DNA of 64,000 nucleotides from Halopseudomonas oceani (GTDB lineage Bacteria; Pseudomonadota; Gammaproteobacteria; Pseudomonadales; Pseudomonadaceae), in the NCBI RefSeq assembly GCF_002903165.1, contig NZ_PPSK01000018.1, positions 25,085 through 89,084 on the forward strand. Direction: 5' to 3'. Position numbers and translations under genes: made by a program. Shown in pieces: positions 34,787 through 43,172 of this stretch (position 1 is the stretch's first letter; every line of letters begins with the position of its first letter). A model generated the notes under the pieces. The model was not told the origin of the DNA. It saw only the letters and a list, made by a program, of their open reading frames with translations, and did no database searches.

Positions 34787-34837
34787 ATCGGCTAGGCTCA
34801 TCAGGAGTGTTCCGATCAATCAACGGAGGCGTAGGCG

Positions 34838-35086
34838 ATGGGTATTGCGAACCACGAGTTGCATGGGGAGTTTCCCCAGTACAGCGATCTGATCGACCAA
34901 CTGGCCGAGGCGGATGCCCACTTCAAAGAGCAATTGCATGAGTATGCCAGTCTGGATCGGGAGATCATGCGGCTGGAGAAACGTGAATCCCCGGTGGAAG
35001 ACACCACCTTCCAGCAGATGAAAAAACAGCGTGCCCATCTCAAGGATCAGCTCTACAACACGTTGCTCAAGGCCGCACAGGACTGA
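34838..35086 (+). CDS. YdcH-like DUF465 protein
   Basis: The 82-residue acidic helical protein matches DUF465 (YdcH): HELHGEFPQYSDLIDQLAEADAHFKEQLHEY near residues 6-36, then LDREIMRLEKRESPVEDTTFQQMKKQRAHLKDQLY, a helical hairpin. The function is unknown. GGAGG lies upstream of ATG 34838. It is 51 nt after lrgB and may have its own promoter. Confidence 0.85.
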   Translation: MGIANHELHGEFPQYSDLIDQLAEADAHFKEQLHEYASLDREIMRLEKRESPVEDTTFQQMKKQRAHLKDQLYNTLLKAAQD

Positions 35087-35102
35087 ATCCGTGCGCTTTG
35101 TC

Positions 35103-35127
35103 TGCCGGGTGCATCAGCCGCCCGGCA
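35103..35127. terminator. Hairpin at the DUF465-pirin convergence
   Basis: A perfect 7-bp stem TGCCGGG/CCCGGCA with an 11-nt loop overlaps the end of the pirin gene and follows the DUF465 stop by 16 nt. It is likely a shared terminator, with no T run. Confidence 0.5.
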
Positions 35128-35842
35128 ACGCCTCTGGGCGGAGGTCGAACACCAGCACCTCGGCCCCTTTGCCCTGATCGATGTCCAGCCGCTGAACCTT
35201 GCGCAGGGCCAGTCCGTCTCCCGCTTTCAGCCGCTGGCCGTTGACCCGCAGCTGGCCGCGGGCCAGATGCACGTAAGCGTAGCGCTCGGCCGACAGCTGC
35301 AGGCTGGCCTGTTCATCAGCGTCAAACAGGCCGGCGTAGACGCGCGCGTCCTGCTGAATTTTCAGGCTGTCCCTGGCGCCATCCGGGCTGAGGACCAGCC
35401 GCAGCGTACCGCGCTTTTCCGCCTCACTGACGTGGCGTTGCTGGTAGCGCGGGGCCAGACCGGTGCGCGCCGGCACGATCCAGATTTGCAGGAAGTGCAC
35501 CGGATCGCGTTGACTGGCGTTGTACTCGCTGTGGGCTACGCCGGTGCCGGCGCTCATCAGTTGCACGTCGCCCGGACGGATCACCGAGCCGTTGTGCAGG
35601 GTATCGCGGTGTTCCAGCGCGCCACCCTGCACGTAGGAAAAGATCTCCATGTCGCGGTGCGGGTGAGTGCCAAAGCCGGCACCGGGTGCCACCCGATCGT
35701 CGTTGATCACACGTAGGTCGGAAAAGCCCATGTGGCGTGGATCGTAGTAGGACGCGAAAGAAAAGCTGTGGCGCGAGCTGAGCCAGCCGTGTTCGGCCGT
35801 GCCGCGCTCGTCTGCGCGACGCAGAGTTATTTGCGGGGTCAT
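35114..35842 (-). CDS. Pirin family protein (YhhW-like)
   Basis: The 242-residue bicupin has the N-terminal metal motif FGTHPHRDMEIFSYVQGGALEHRD near residues 56-79 (two His and a Glu in the usual cupin order). Further motifs are DVQLMSAGTGVAHSE near 91 and HFLQIWIVPARTG near 112. Such proteins include quercetinase-active YhhW of E. coli. Role in the cell is unclear. A LysR regulator is divergent with a 101-bp gap, a very common pairing, so this is probably an induced gene. Confidence 0.9.
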   Translation of the reverse strand: MTPQITLRRADERGTAEHGWLSSRHSFSFASYYDPRHMGFSDLRVINDDRVAPGAGFGTHPHRDMEIFSYVQGGALEHRDTLHNGSVIRPGDVQLMSAGTGVAHSEYNASQRDPVHFLQIWIVPARTGLAPRYQQRHVSEAEKRGTLRLVLSPDGARDSLKIQQDARVYAGLFDADEQASLQLSAERYAYVHLARGQLRVNGQRLKAGDGLALRKVQRLDIDQGKGAEVLVFDLRPEALPGG

Positions 35843-35943
35843 GGTCTGTCCTCCATCAGAGGGGTTGATGGGAAGATCATACTGTCCATAATTGAGCGGA
35901 TTAAGTTGCTTTTCCGTGTTTGACTGTCAATGCAGGGTGGACA

Positions 35944-36843
35944 ATGAGTCAGCTTGAAGACATGCAGATGTTTGCCTGTGTGATGGAGATGGGCAGCTTT
36001 ACCGCCGCGGCTGACAGTCTGGGCCTGTCGAAGCAGCTGGTCAGTCGGCGCGTGGCGGCGCTGGAAGAGCGGCTTGGCGTGCGCCTGCTTAACCGCTCAA
36101 CCCGCAGGCTCAGTGCCACGGCGCTTGGTCAGGCCTATCTGGAGCGAGTGCAGCGCATCCTGCAGGAGGTGGCTGAAGCCGAGCAACTGATTGGCACCCA
36201 GCGCAGCAGCCCGCGCGGGGCACTACGTCTGAGCGCGCCGGTGTCGTTCGGTATTCAGCACCTGAGTCCGCTGTTGCCGGGGTTTCTGCTGCGCTATCCG
36301 GAGGTTTCGGTCGAGCTGGATTTGAGTGACCGCACCATCGATCTACTGGCCGAGGGCTTCGACATGGCGGTGCGCATTGGTGCGCTGGCTGACTCCAGTC
36401 TGATTGCCAGCCCGTTGATGCCGCTGGGCATGGTGACCTGCGCCAGCCCCGCCTACCTGGCAGCACGCGGGGTGCCGCAGACACCTGCCGAGTTGTCTGG
36501 CCACGAGTGTGTACTGTACGGTCACAGCGCGGCGGTGGAGTGGCCGTTCCGGCTGGCCGGCCGATTGCAGCGGGTTGCGGTCAAGGGGCGCTATCGGATC
36601 AACAATGGGGAATTGGTGCGTGATGCCGCCATCGCCGGGCTGGGCATCGCGAGGCTGCCGACCTTCATTGTCGAGGATGCGCTGGCGAGCGGAAAGCTGG
36701 TCGCCGTGCTGGACGCCTTCCAGCTGCCGGGCAATACCGCTTGGGCGGTGTATCCGCAACACCGGCAGGCGTCATTGCTGGTACGCCTGTTGATCGATTA
36801 TCTGCGTGAGGCGCTGTCCACCGAAGGTGCATCCGCGGTCTGA
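35944..36843 (+). CDS. LysR family regulator, divergent from pirin
   Basis: The 299-residue LysR regulator has an N-terminal HTH (FTAAADSLGLSKQLVSRRVAALEERLGVRLLNRSTR near residues 18-53) and a substrate domain with RLSAPVSFGIQHLSPLLPGF near 95 and DLSDRTIDLLAEGFDMAVRIG near 125. ATG 35944 (MSQLEDMQMF) is preferred to TTG 35920. It is divergent from the pirin gene and presumably activates it under quinone or phenolic stress, as proposed for related pairs. Confidence 0.9.
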   Translation: MSQLEDMQMFACVMEMGSFTAAADSLGLSKQLVSRRVAALEERLGVRLLNRSTRRLSATALGQAYLERVQRILQEVAEAEQLIGTQRSSPRGALRLSAPVSFGIQHLSPLLPGFLLRYPEVSVELDLSDRTIDLLAEGFDMAVRIGALADSSLIASPLMPLGMVTCASPAYLAARGVPQTPAELSGHECVLYGHSAAVEWPFRLAGRLQRVAVKGRYRINNGELVRDAAIAGLGIARLPTFIVEDALASGKLVAVLDAFQLPGNTAWAVYPQHRQASLLVRLLIDYLREALSTEGASAV

Positions 36844-37004
36844 TGCCCTGCCACAGTGCAGGTTGACGGCGCTGCCAGAAGAGCCAGAGTTTCCAGGGCC
36901 CAAGCTGGTTAGGGGCTGCAGGGGGCAGGCGCTTTAGCGCGGACCAGACGGTACGCTCCTTGCTGTGGTCGAGGCTCATGCATTTCCGTTAGCTGGAGCC
37001 TTCA
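36844..37004. other. Intergenic gap before the isochorismatase-like gene
   Basis: This 161-bp gap has no convincing gene. It contains the short palindrome GCGCTTTAGCGC and the promoter and leader of the hydrolase gene. GGAGCC precedes the ATG at 37005. Confidence 0.5.
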
Positions 37005-37643
37005 ATGAGCAAACCCTTGGTTCGCTGGAACCTCAATCCGCGCCGCGCTGCGGTCATCGTCGTCGACATGCAGAAGGTGTTCTGCGAACCGGACGGCGCT
37101 CTCTATGTGCCAAACACAGCCAATATCATTCAGCCGATTCAGGCGCTGCTCGATGCCGCTCGCAGCGTTGACGTGCCGGTAATCTACCTGCGTCATATCG
37201 TGCGTGGCGATGGCAGTGACACCGGCCGTATGCGCGATTTATACCCCAACGTGGACGAAATTCTGGCCCGTAGTGAGCCGAATGTAGAGGTGATCGAGGC
37301 GCTGGCGCCACAGCCGGGTGACGTGGTCATCGACAAGCTGTTCTACAGCGGCTTCCACGGTACCGACCTGGACACCGTGCTGCGCGCCCGCGACGTGGAC
37401 ACCATCATCATTTGCGGCACGGTGACCAACGTCTGCTGCGAAACCACCATCCGCGACGGGGTGCATCGGGAATACAAGGTGGTTGCCCTGAGCGACGCCA
37501 ATGCGGCGATGGACTACCCGGATCTGGGCTTTGGCGCGATCAGTGCCGAGGAAATTCAACGTATCTCGCTCAGCACCATCGCCTACGAGTTTGGCGAGGT
37601 AACGACGACAGCGGATGCCATTAGCCGCCTGACAGCCGCTTAA
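37005..37643 (+). CDS. Isochorismatase-like cysteine hydrolase
   Basis: The 212-residue protein of the isochorismatase superfamily keeps the catalytic triad: Asp in AVIVVDMQKVFC near residue 21, Lys in VIDKLFYSGFHG near 110 and Cys in ICGTVTNVCCETTIRDG near 144. Members hydrolyse amides, N-carbamoyl compounds, nicotinamide or peroxyureidoacrylate (RutB). RutB is the closest known function that would fit with the RutR-like regulator, but that lies 32 kb away and no rut genes are adjacent. The substrate is therefore open. The stop overlaps the convergent trhP stop by 3-4 nt. Confidence 0.85.
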   Translation: MSKPLVRWNLNPRRAAVIVVDMQKVFCEPDGALYVPNTANIIQPIQALLDAARSVDVPVIYLRHIVRGDGSDTGRMRDLYPNVDEILARSEPNVEVIEALAPQPGDVVIDKLFYSGFHGTDLDTVLRARDVDTIIICGTVTNVCCETTIRDGVHREYKVVALSDANAAMDYPDLGFGAISAEEIQRISLSTIAYEFGEVTTTADAISRLTAA

Positions 37644-38923
37644 GCCGCCAGCCAGCGCATCAGCAACGCGTACTGCAGATCGGCCAGCGGCGGGCGCGGA
37701 ATACGCACCCGGTGGCCGTTGCCCGGCGCCACCTCAATGGCGTTGCCGTTACGATCCTGCAGGGTTTCCAGTACAAAGCTGTGGTTGCCCTGTGGGGTCA
37801 TCAGCTCCAGCTGGTCGCCGGTGGCAAAGCGGTTTTTCACCTCGATCTCGATCCAGTCGCGATCTTCCCCGGCCAGTTCGCCGACGAACTGGTGACGGCT
37901 CATGCGCGAGGCGCCTTGCTCGTAGTTCTGGTACACGCCCGGTGGATGACGGCGGTAGAAGCCTTCGGTGTAGCCCCGGTTGGCCAGGCTCTCCAGGTCG
38001 TCCATCAAGCCGAGGTTGAACGGGCGTCCGGCGACCGCGTCATCGATCGCCTGGCGGTAAACCTGCACCGTACGGGCGACGTAGAAGTGCGATTTGGTGC
38101 GGCCCTCGATCTTCAGCGAATCCACGCCCATCTGCACGAAGCGTTCGACGTGCTGCACCGCGCGCAGATCCTTCGAGTTCATGATGTAGGTGCCGTGTTC
38201 ATCTTCCTCAATGGCCATCGGCTCATCGGGTTTGTCGTGCTGGGTGATGATCTGCACCGGCTGTGCGACTGGCTCGATATTGCCTTCGGCAGTTTCGACC
38301 GCGGGTTTTACGTCGTACTGCCAGCGGCAGGCATTGGTGCAGGCACCCTGATTGGCGTCGCGGTGATTGAAGTAGCCGGACAGCAGGCAGCGCCCGGAGT
38401 AGGCGATGCACAGTGCGCCGTGCACAAACACTTCCAGGCCTACGTCCGGGCAGCGTTGACGGATTTCCTCAACCTCTTCCAGCGCCAGCTCGCGCGACAG
38501 AATGATGCGCTCCAGCCCCAGCTGTTGCCAGAATTTCACCGTCGCCCAGTTGACTGCGTTGGCCTGCACCGAGAGGTGCACCGGCAGCTCCGGCCAGCGC
38601 TCGCGCACCAGCATGATCAGCCCCGGGTCCGACATGATCAGCGCGTCCGGCCCCATTGCGACCACCGGTTCGAGGTCGCGCAGGTAGGTCGCCACCTTGC
38701 TGTTGTGTGCCGCGATATTGCTGGCCAGATAGAATTTTTTGCCCTGCCCGTGCGCTTCCTGGATGCCGGCAGCCATCACCTCTGGGTTGTGGAAGTCGTT
38801 CTCTCGCACGCGCAGGCTATAGCGCGGCTGGCCTGCGTAGACCGCGTCGGCGCCGTAGGCGAAGGCGTAGCGCATGGCTTTGAGGGTGCCGGCGGGGGCC
38901 AGCAGTTCGGGAGCGTGGGGCAT
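37640..38923 (-). CDS. trhP: tRNA 5-hydroxyuridine synthesis protein TrhP (U32 family)
   Basis: The 427-residue member of the peptidase U32 family has the signature EVFVHGALCIAYSGRCLLSGYFNHRDANQGACTNACRWQY at residues 163-202, with the Cys residues that bind an iron-sulfur cluster. It also has an N-terminal ELLAPAGTLKAMRYAFAYGADAVYAG barrel start. In E. coli YegQ/TrhP makes 5-hydroxyuridine at tRNA position 34 through prephenate-dependent hydroxylation. Length and motifs match YegQ. It is convergent with the hydrolase gene. Confidence 0.9.
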   Translation of the reverse strand: MPHAPELLAPAGTLKAMRYAFAYGADAVYAGQPRYSLRVRENDFHNPEVMAAGIQEAHGQGKKFYLASNIAAHNSKVATYLRDLEPVVAMGPDALIMSDPGLIMLVRERWPELPVHLSVQANAVNWATVKFWQQLGLERIILSRELALEEVEEIRQRCPDVGLEVFVHGALCIAYSGRCLLSGYFNHRDANQGACTNACRWQYDVKPAVETAEGNIEPVAQPVQIITQHDKPDEPMAIEEDEHGTYIMNSKDLRAVQHVERFVQMGVDSLKIEGRTKSHFYVARTVQVYRQAIDDAVAGRPFNLGLMDDLESLANRGYTEGFYRRHPPGVYQNYEQGASRMSRHQFVGELAGEDRDWIEIEVKNRFATGDQLELMTPQGNHSFVLETLQDRNGNAIEVAPGNGHRVRIPRPPLADLQYALLMRWLAA

Positions 38924-39033
38924 GATCTAGTACCGCAAGGTCGACAGAAAGTCGGCGAGCTTAGCGGAGAGGCGAAGCGCGGTTATTGATCAGAGTCAGC
39001 ATTCGTTGTGCTGAAGAGGAAGGGGACTGATGA

Positions 39034-39061
39034 CCCAGAGGCCGCGACAGCGGCCTCTGGG
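39034..39061 (-). terminator. Strong hairpin after the beta-rich secreted protein gene
   Basis: A perfect 12-bp stem CCCAGAGGCCGC/GCGGCCTCTGGG with a GACA loop starts 9 nt beyond the stop of the minus-strand gene at 39071. The minus-strand transcript has only scattered T after it, so termination strength is uncertain. Confidence 0.65.
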
Positions 39062-39070
39062 CGTTGCCGG

Positions 39071-39523
39071 CTAACCGGGATTTTGGGGTTGTGGTGGCGG
39101 TGGCGGTGGTTCGCCATTGCCATTACCTGGTTCAGGTGGCAGTTGCGGCGAGCCAGGGGCGCTGGCATGGTTGCTTGACTGGTTATCGGCGTCAGACCAA
39201 CCGGCGCCGACACCGAAGTCGAAGCGGCTGTTACCGAAGTTGTAGCCCACATTAGCGTCGCCATAGTAGCCGTTGCCGAGATAGGCGACCCCGACATTTG
39301 GCCGCAACCCGCCGTTGGCGAAGACGTAGTCCAGACCTAACACTGCCGCAGCCCGGTCAGCTTCATCGTCCGAAAACGCCTTGATACCGACGGCTGGTCC
39401 CTGGCCGAAGATATAGCTGATACCAACACCGAAACCAACATCGCTGGCGCTGGCTGTTAGTGGCAGCGCGCTCAAGGTTGCTGCCAGCGCAGTAGCACCA
39501 AGCTTGATCCGTAAGTGTTTCAT
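39071..39523 (-). CDS. Secreted glycine-rich outer-membrane-like protein
   Basis: The 150-residue protein has a signal peptide (MKHLRIKLGATALAATLSALPLTASA). A body of short beta strands follows: VGFGVGISYIFGQGPAVGIKAF, AAVLGLDYVFANGGLRPNVGVAYLGNGYYGDANVGYNF and RFDFGVGAGW. It ends in a low-complexity tail of Pro, Gln and Gly. The alternating pattern resembles half of a small barrel such as YadA-like or OmpW-like repeats, but no family is recognised. The proline tail suggests exposure or a linker. Function is unknown. Confidence 0.7.
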   Translation of the reverse strand: MKHLRIKLGATALAATLSALPLTASASDVGFGVGISYIFGQGPAVGIKAFSDDEADRAAAVLGLDYVFANGGLRPNVGVAYLGNGYYGDANVGYNFGNSRFDFGVGAGWSDADNQSSNHASAPGSPQLPPEPGNGNGEPPPPPPQPQNPG

Positions 39524-39706
39524 ATACTCCTCCTTGGTTACGGTGCACAGTGTCTTAGTTATAGCAGGAAGTGACAAGTAGTTGACGATAAAAAAATCAT
39601 TTTTCGATTTCGGCATTTTAATGTCGGTCGCATTGATTGGCTGCGGCTCGCGCGACAGCGGACAATTCGGCACTATCGCAATACCCTCCCCTGAATGAGA
39701 TGACCG

Positions 39707-40570
39707 ATGGATATCAGCCTGGCCCGCACTTTTCTGGAAGTCGTTCGCAGTGGCAGTCTGGTTGCGGCCTCCGAGCAGTTGCATGTCACTCAGGCGGCGG
39801 TTACCGCGCGGATTCAAAGTCTGGAATCCCAGCTCAATTGCAGGTTGTTTGTACGCAATCGAGGCGGGGCACGGTTGACCCGTGACGGCGAGCTGTTTAT
39901 TGCCTATGCCAATCGCATGGTGCAGGCCTGGGAGGCGGCCCAGCGTGATCTGCCGTTGCTCAGCGGCATCGACAATGTGCTGCACGTTGGCGGCGAGCCC
40001 AGCCTGTGCAACCCGCTGATGCTGCATTGGGTCAGCCTGCTGCGCAAACGTCTGGACAGCCACGCGGTGTACGCTGAGGTGGGCGACGGCACCCAGCTGC
40101 AGCGCAAGCTGGAGCAAGGGGCGCTGGACGCCGCGCTGGTGTTCCAGCCGACCTACTGGCCCGGTTTGCAGGTGGAAGAGTTACTGGAAGAAAAGCTGAT
40201 TCAGGTCTGTTTGCCGAGTAACCCGGAGCCCTATATCTACGTCGATTGGGGTGACGCATTCCGCCAGCAGCACGACCGTGCACTACCCGAGCGGGCCAGT
40301 GCCGAACTCAGCTTCAATCTCGGTCCGCTGGCGCTGCAGTACCTGCTCAGCTGTGGCGGCAGCGGCTACTTCCGTACGCGGGTGGTGCAGAGCTACCTCG
40401 ACAGTGGCGTGCTGGAGCGGGTCCCGCAGGCGCCGGAGTTCAGCTTTCCGACCTGGCTGGTGTATTCGCGCGAGCGTGACCGAGCGGGGTTGCAGCAAGC
40501 GCTGGGCCTGCTGCGCGAGGCCGCACGCGGCGACCACGACTGGTCGCAGCGCTGGAATCCGGTGTTCTAA
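39707..40570 (+). CDS. LysR family regulator (HdfR-like)
   Basis: The 287-residue LysR regulator has an N-terminal HTH ARTFLEVVRSGSLVAASEQLHVTQAAVTARIQSLESQLNCRLFVR at residues 6-50, matching the HdfR-type group. The effector domain is short and less conserved (LDAALVFQPTYWPGLQVEELL). Upstream lies a 183-bp AT-rich gap shared with the divergent secreted-protein gene. The stop is 2 nt from the convergent stop of the HPP-CBS gene. Target and ligand are unknown. Confidence 0.87.
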   Translation: MDISLARTFLEVVRSGSLVAASEQLHVTQAAVTARIQSLESQLNCRLFVRNRGGARLTRDGELFIAYANRMVQAWEAAQRDLPLLSGIDNVLHVGGEPSLCNPLMLHWVSLLRKRLDSHAVYAEVGDGTQLQRKLEQGALDAALVFQPTYWPGLQVEELLEEKLIQVCLPSNPEPYIYVDWGDAFRQQHDRALPERASAELSFNLGPLALQYLLSCGGSGYFRTRVVQSYLDSGVLERVPQAPEFSFPTWLVYSRERDRAGLQQALGLLREAARGDHDWSQRWNPVF

Positions 40571-40571
40571 C

Positions 40572-41714
40572 TCAGTCGCGCTGGTTCAGTAGGCGGCGGT
40601 GCAAGGCACTGATCAGGTCGGTTTGGGTTACCAGACCAACCAGCGTTTCCCCTTCCAGCACTGGCAGCGCGTGCAGGCCGCGCTCGGACAGGAGCGGCAC
40701 CAGGTCGGTGATCGGTGCCTGAGCTGGGACCGCCGTGACCTGCGCGGTCATGACTTCGCTGATAGGCGCGCGTTCACCGAGTCGACGGCGCAGCAGCCGA
40801 AAGCGGCCGCGATCCAGCACGCTGGCGAGGTCAACCAGCGTCACTATGCCGACCAGACGCTGCTCGCTGTCGACGACCGGCAGAACCCTCAGGCGCTGGG
40901 CGCCAAGCAGATCCAGCCCCTCGCGTACGGTTGCCTCCGGGCTGATCCAGTGCACCTCCCGGGTCATGATATCAGCGGCCCTGATTGCACCGGCCCGGCG
41001 CTGGAGTGAGGCACTTTCCGCTCTTTCAATCAGTTGGCCGAGGTCCTCTCGGGTCAGGTCGACGAAGCCACCGAAGCCCTCCAGCGCCGTGTCCAGGTCA
41101 TCGCCGGTAATACCGCTGCGCAGCGTAGTGTGGCTGTTGCCTGAGCGATGCAGGTCGATCTTCGGCGCCGCACGCTTGGGATAGCGAACACCGGTAAGGT
41201 TGTTGTAAAGCACAGCCAGCGTCAGCAGCGATATCGCGTTGAGCATGACTGGAAGAATGGCCCTTTCTCCCAGCGCCTGCAGTGCCGGCCCTGCCAGCAC
41301 CACGCATAGCGCCACTGCGCCGCCGGGTGGGTGCAGGCAGCGCAGCATAAACATCGCCAGCAGCGACAGGCAGACCGCGAGCGAGGCCATCGGCAGGCTG
41401 TGCCCGCCCAGTTGGGCGACGGCGGTGGCCACCACGGCCGAGGTCAGGTAGCCGCCGAGGATTGACCATGGCTGGGCCAGGGCGCCGGACGGTACGGCAA
41501 ATAGCAGGATGGCTGAGGCGCCGACCGGGCCGATTAGCAGCGTCGCTACCGGCGTACCGAATACCTGCTGGCAGAGCCAGACGCTAAGGCTAAGGCCCAG
41601 CGCTGCGCCAACGGTTGCGCGCAGCAATTCGCGCGGACGGGTCGCGAGTTGGCCGCCGAGCAGCGGCGAGCCCTGCCGACTGGCGGGCAGGGAGAGTTGG
41701 GTATGGTCATTCAT
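40572..41714 (-). CDS. HPP family membrane protein with C-terminal CBS pair
   Basis: The 380-residue protein has an N-terminal HPP domain at about residues 30-170 with four or five membrane helices and the diagnostic MLRCLHPPGGAVALCVVLAGP. A C-terminal pair of CBS domains occupies about residues 245-378 (ADIMTREVHWISPEATVREGLDLLG and ISEVMTAQVTAVPAQAPITDLVPLL). HPP proteins include nitrite transporters in plants and cyanobacteria. The CBS pair likely binds an adenosine nucleotide and controls transport. The function in this genome is not established. Its 175-bp upstream gap is very AT-rich around 41850-41895. Confidence 0.87.
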   Translation of the reverse strand: MNDHTQLSLPASRQGSPLLGGQLATRPRELLRATVGAALGLSLSVWLCQQVFGTPVATLLIGPVGASAILLFAVPSGALAQPWSILGGYLTSAVVATAVAQLGGHSLPMASLAVCLSLLAMFMLRCLHPPGGAVALCVVLAGPALQALGERAILPVMLNAISLLTLAVLYNNLTGVRYPKRAAPKIDLHRSGNSHTTLRSGITGDDLDTALEGFGGFVDLTREDLGQLIERAESASLQRRAGAIRAADIMTREVHWISPEATVREGLDLLGAQRLRVLPVVDSEQRLVGIVTLVDLASVLDRGRFRLLRRRLGERAPISEVMTAQVTAVPAQAPITDLVPLLSERGLHALPVLEGETLVGLVTQTDLISALHRRLLNQRD

Positions 41715-41889
41715 GGTCGTGGACTACAGGCAGCAGGGCAGTATGAAAGGCCGCCTGCCCAGCGCCGCAACCAGATCAGCCGGGGAGCAGCGGTGTGGTT
41801 TTGGGCGTTGGCAGGCAAGCGGGCATGAGTGTGCGGCGCGGCTTGCCTAAAGACAAATCAATAATAATTGAGTTTGAATTCGATAATTT

Positions 41890-42519
41890 TTATTTGATGG
41901 GCGGGGAGCAGCTGATTGCCAGCGCAGCAAAGCCTTCTAGTGTGCGATCGACAAAGTGCTCGTCGCTGTTGCCTGCAGCACCCGGTAGCAGGCCGTGAAT
42001 GACCAGCGAGGTCAGTCCGTGGATGTAGGACCACGCGGCGACAGACGCCTTGCGTACGTCAGAGCTATCCAGCGCTTGCCCGAGGGTCTCGGCCACCATG
42101 CGCTTGAGCTCGCCAAAGGCCGCCAGACGTTCGCGCTGGAGTGCCGGAATCAGGGTTTCGTCGGTGAACTCCGGGCCAAACATCAATTGGTACAACGCCG
42201 GGTTGCTGCGGGCAAAGTGCAGGTAGGCGAGGCTGCCGCCGCGCACCTTGTCGAGCCCTGAGCCGCTGCTGTAAGCGCGTTGCAGCGCCGCTGCCAGCTC
42301 TGCAAAGCCCTGCGCGGCAAGGTGGCTTATCAGCTCGTTGCGGTTCTGGAAGTGGTGGTAGGCCGCCGTTGCGCTGACCCCGACTCGCTCTGATACCGCA
42401 CGTAGCGACAACTTGGTCGGGCCGACCTCCTCCAGCAGCGTGCGGGCTGCAGCCAGCAGTTGCGGGGCCAGATTGCCGACGTGGTAGGCGTCGCGGGAGC
42501 GTTTTGCGGGTTTTGCCAT
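41890..42519 (-). CDS. TetR family regulator (WHG-domain type)
   Basis: The 209-residue repressor has its HTH LLAAARTLLEEVGPTKLSLRAVSERVGVSATAAYHHFQNRNELISHL at residues 18-64. Its C-terminal domain has a WSYIHGLTSLVIHGLLPG segment near 165, typical of the TetR_C_13/WHG group. ATG 42519 (MAKPAKRSRD) is preferred to 42561. It is divergent from an NTF2-like gene, and the same 18-bp sequence lies near each start in opposite orientations, pointing to autoregulation and control of that gene. Confidence 0.88.
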   Translation of the reverse strand: MAKPAKRSRDAYHVGNLAPQLLAAARTLLEEVGPTKLSLRAVSERVGVSATAAYHHFQNRNELISHLAAQGFAELAAALQRAYSSGSGLDKVRGGSLAYLHFARSNPALYQLMFGPEFTDETLIPALQRERLAAFGELKRMVAETLGQALDSSDVRKASVAAWSYIHGLTSLVIHGLLPGAAGNSDEHFVDRTLEGFAALAISCSPPIK

Positions 42520-42577
42520 GGAGCCTATGTCTCTGCTGCGGTGATGACGCTGTGGGCGCATCCTAGCATGGTGTTAT

Positions 42578-42595
42578 CTTGACGTTGTTAAGATT
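42578..42595. promoter_or_regulatory. Operator copy 1 of the TetR/NTF2-like pair
   Basis: The site reads AATCTTAACAACGTCAAG on the minus strand, with a near-perfect CTTGAC-GTT-GTTAAG dyad inside. It lies 59 bp upstream of the TetR start and matches copy 2 at 42658-42675 at 15 of 18 positions. Confidence 0.65.
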
Positions 42596-42657
42596 GCGTC
42601 GTAACGTGCCCATTCACCGGTGCTTGCGCTAGCAGGTTGCCGGTTATTTTTTGGCTC

Positions 42658-42675
42658 AATCTTAACAATGATAAG
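42658..42675. promoter_or_regulatory. Operator copy 2 of the TetR/NTF2-like pair
   Basis: The site reads AATCTTAACAATGATAAG on the plus strand, 36 bp upstream of the NTF2-like start. It is the inverted counterpart of copy 1. Confidence 0.65.
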
Positions 42676-42711
42676 TTTGCTGGTGTGGTACCAGCGCCAA
42701 AGGAGAATTCC

Positions 42712-43146
42712 ATGTCTGAACTGCAACTCCACCCCGCAGCGGCGGCCAGCCTTGAGCATTGGCACCGGATGGTTGAGCGCAAGGATCTGAGCGACCTGCC
42801 CAGCCTGCTGGACGCCGGTGCGGTGTTTCGTTCGCCGATGGCGCACTCTCCGTACCCGGGGGCCGAGGTGGTGGCGACCATCCTCGGCACGGTGCTGCAG
42901 GTGTTCGAGAACTTTACCTATCACCGCCAGCTGGCGACGGCCGATGGCTTGAATGTGGTGCTGGAGTTCAGCGCCGAGGTGAACGGTCGTCAGCTCAAGG
43001 GCATCGATATGGTGCGCTTTAACGAGGCCGGCAAGATCGTCGAGTTTGAAGTGATGGTGCGGCCGCTGAGCGGCTTGCAGGCGCTGGGGCAGGAGATGGG
43101 CAGTCGTCTGGCCAGCTATCTGGCGGCAGCCAAGGTCAAGGCGTGA
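42712..43146 (+). CDS. NTF2-like (SnoaL-type) protein
   Basis: The 144-residue small alpha+beta cone protein has LEHWHRMVERKDLSDLPSLLDAGAVFRSPMAHSPYPGAEVV near the start and VVLEFSAEVNGRQLKGIDMVRFNEAGKIVEFEVMVRP at the end. These match the SnoaL/NTF2-like fold used by isomerases, dehydratases and ligand carriers. AAGGAG precedes ATG 42712. Control by the divergent TetR gene suggests an inducible protein for a small hydrophobic compound. No catalytic residues can be assigned. Confidence 0.83.
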   Translation: MSELQLHPAAAASLEHWHRMVERKDLSDLPSLLDAGAVFRSPMAHSPYPGAEVVATILGTVLQVFENFTYHRQLATADGLNVVLEFSAEVNGRQLKGIDMVRFNEAGKIVEFEVMVRPLSGLQALGQEMGSRLASYLAAAKVKA

Positions 43147-43172
43147 GTCGGCGGGGCCGTGTGGCCCCGCTG

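Noticed and set aside
37640..37643. Overlapping stops of the hydrolase and trhP
   Set aside because: A simple convergent overlap. No sign of regulation by it.
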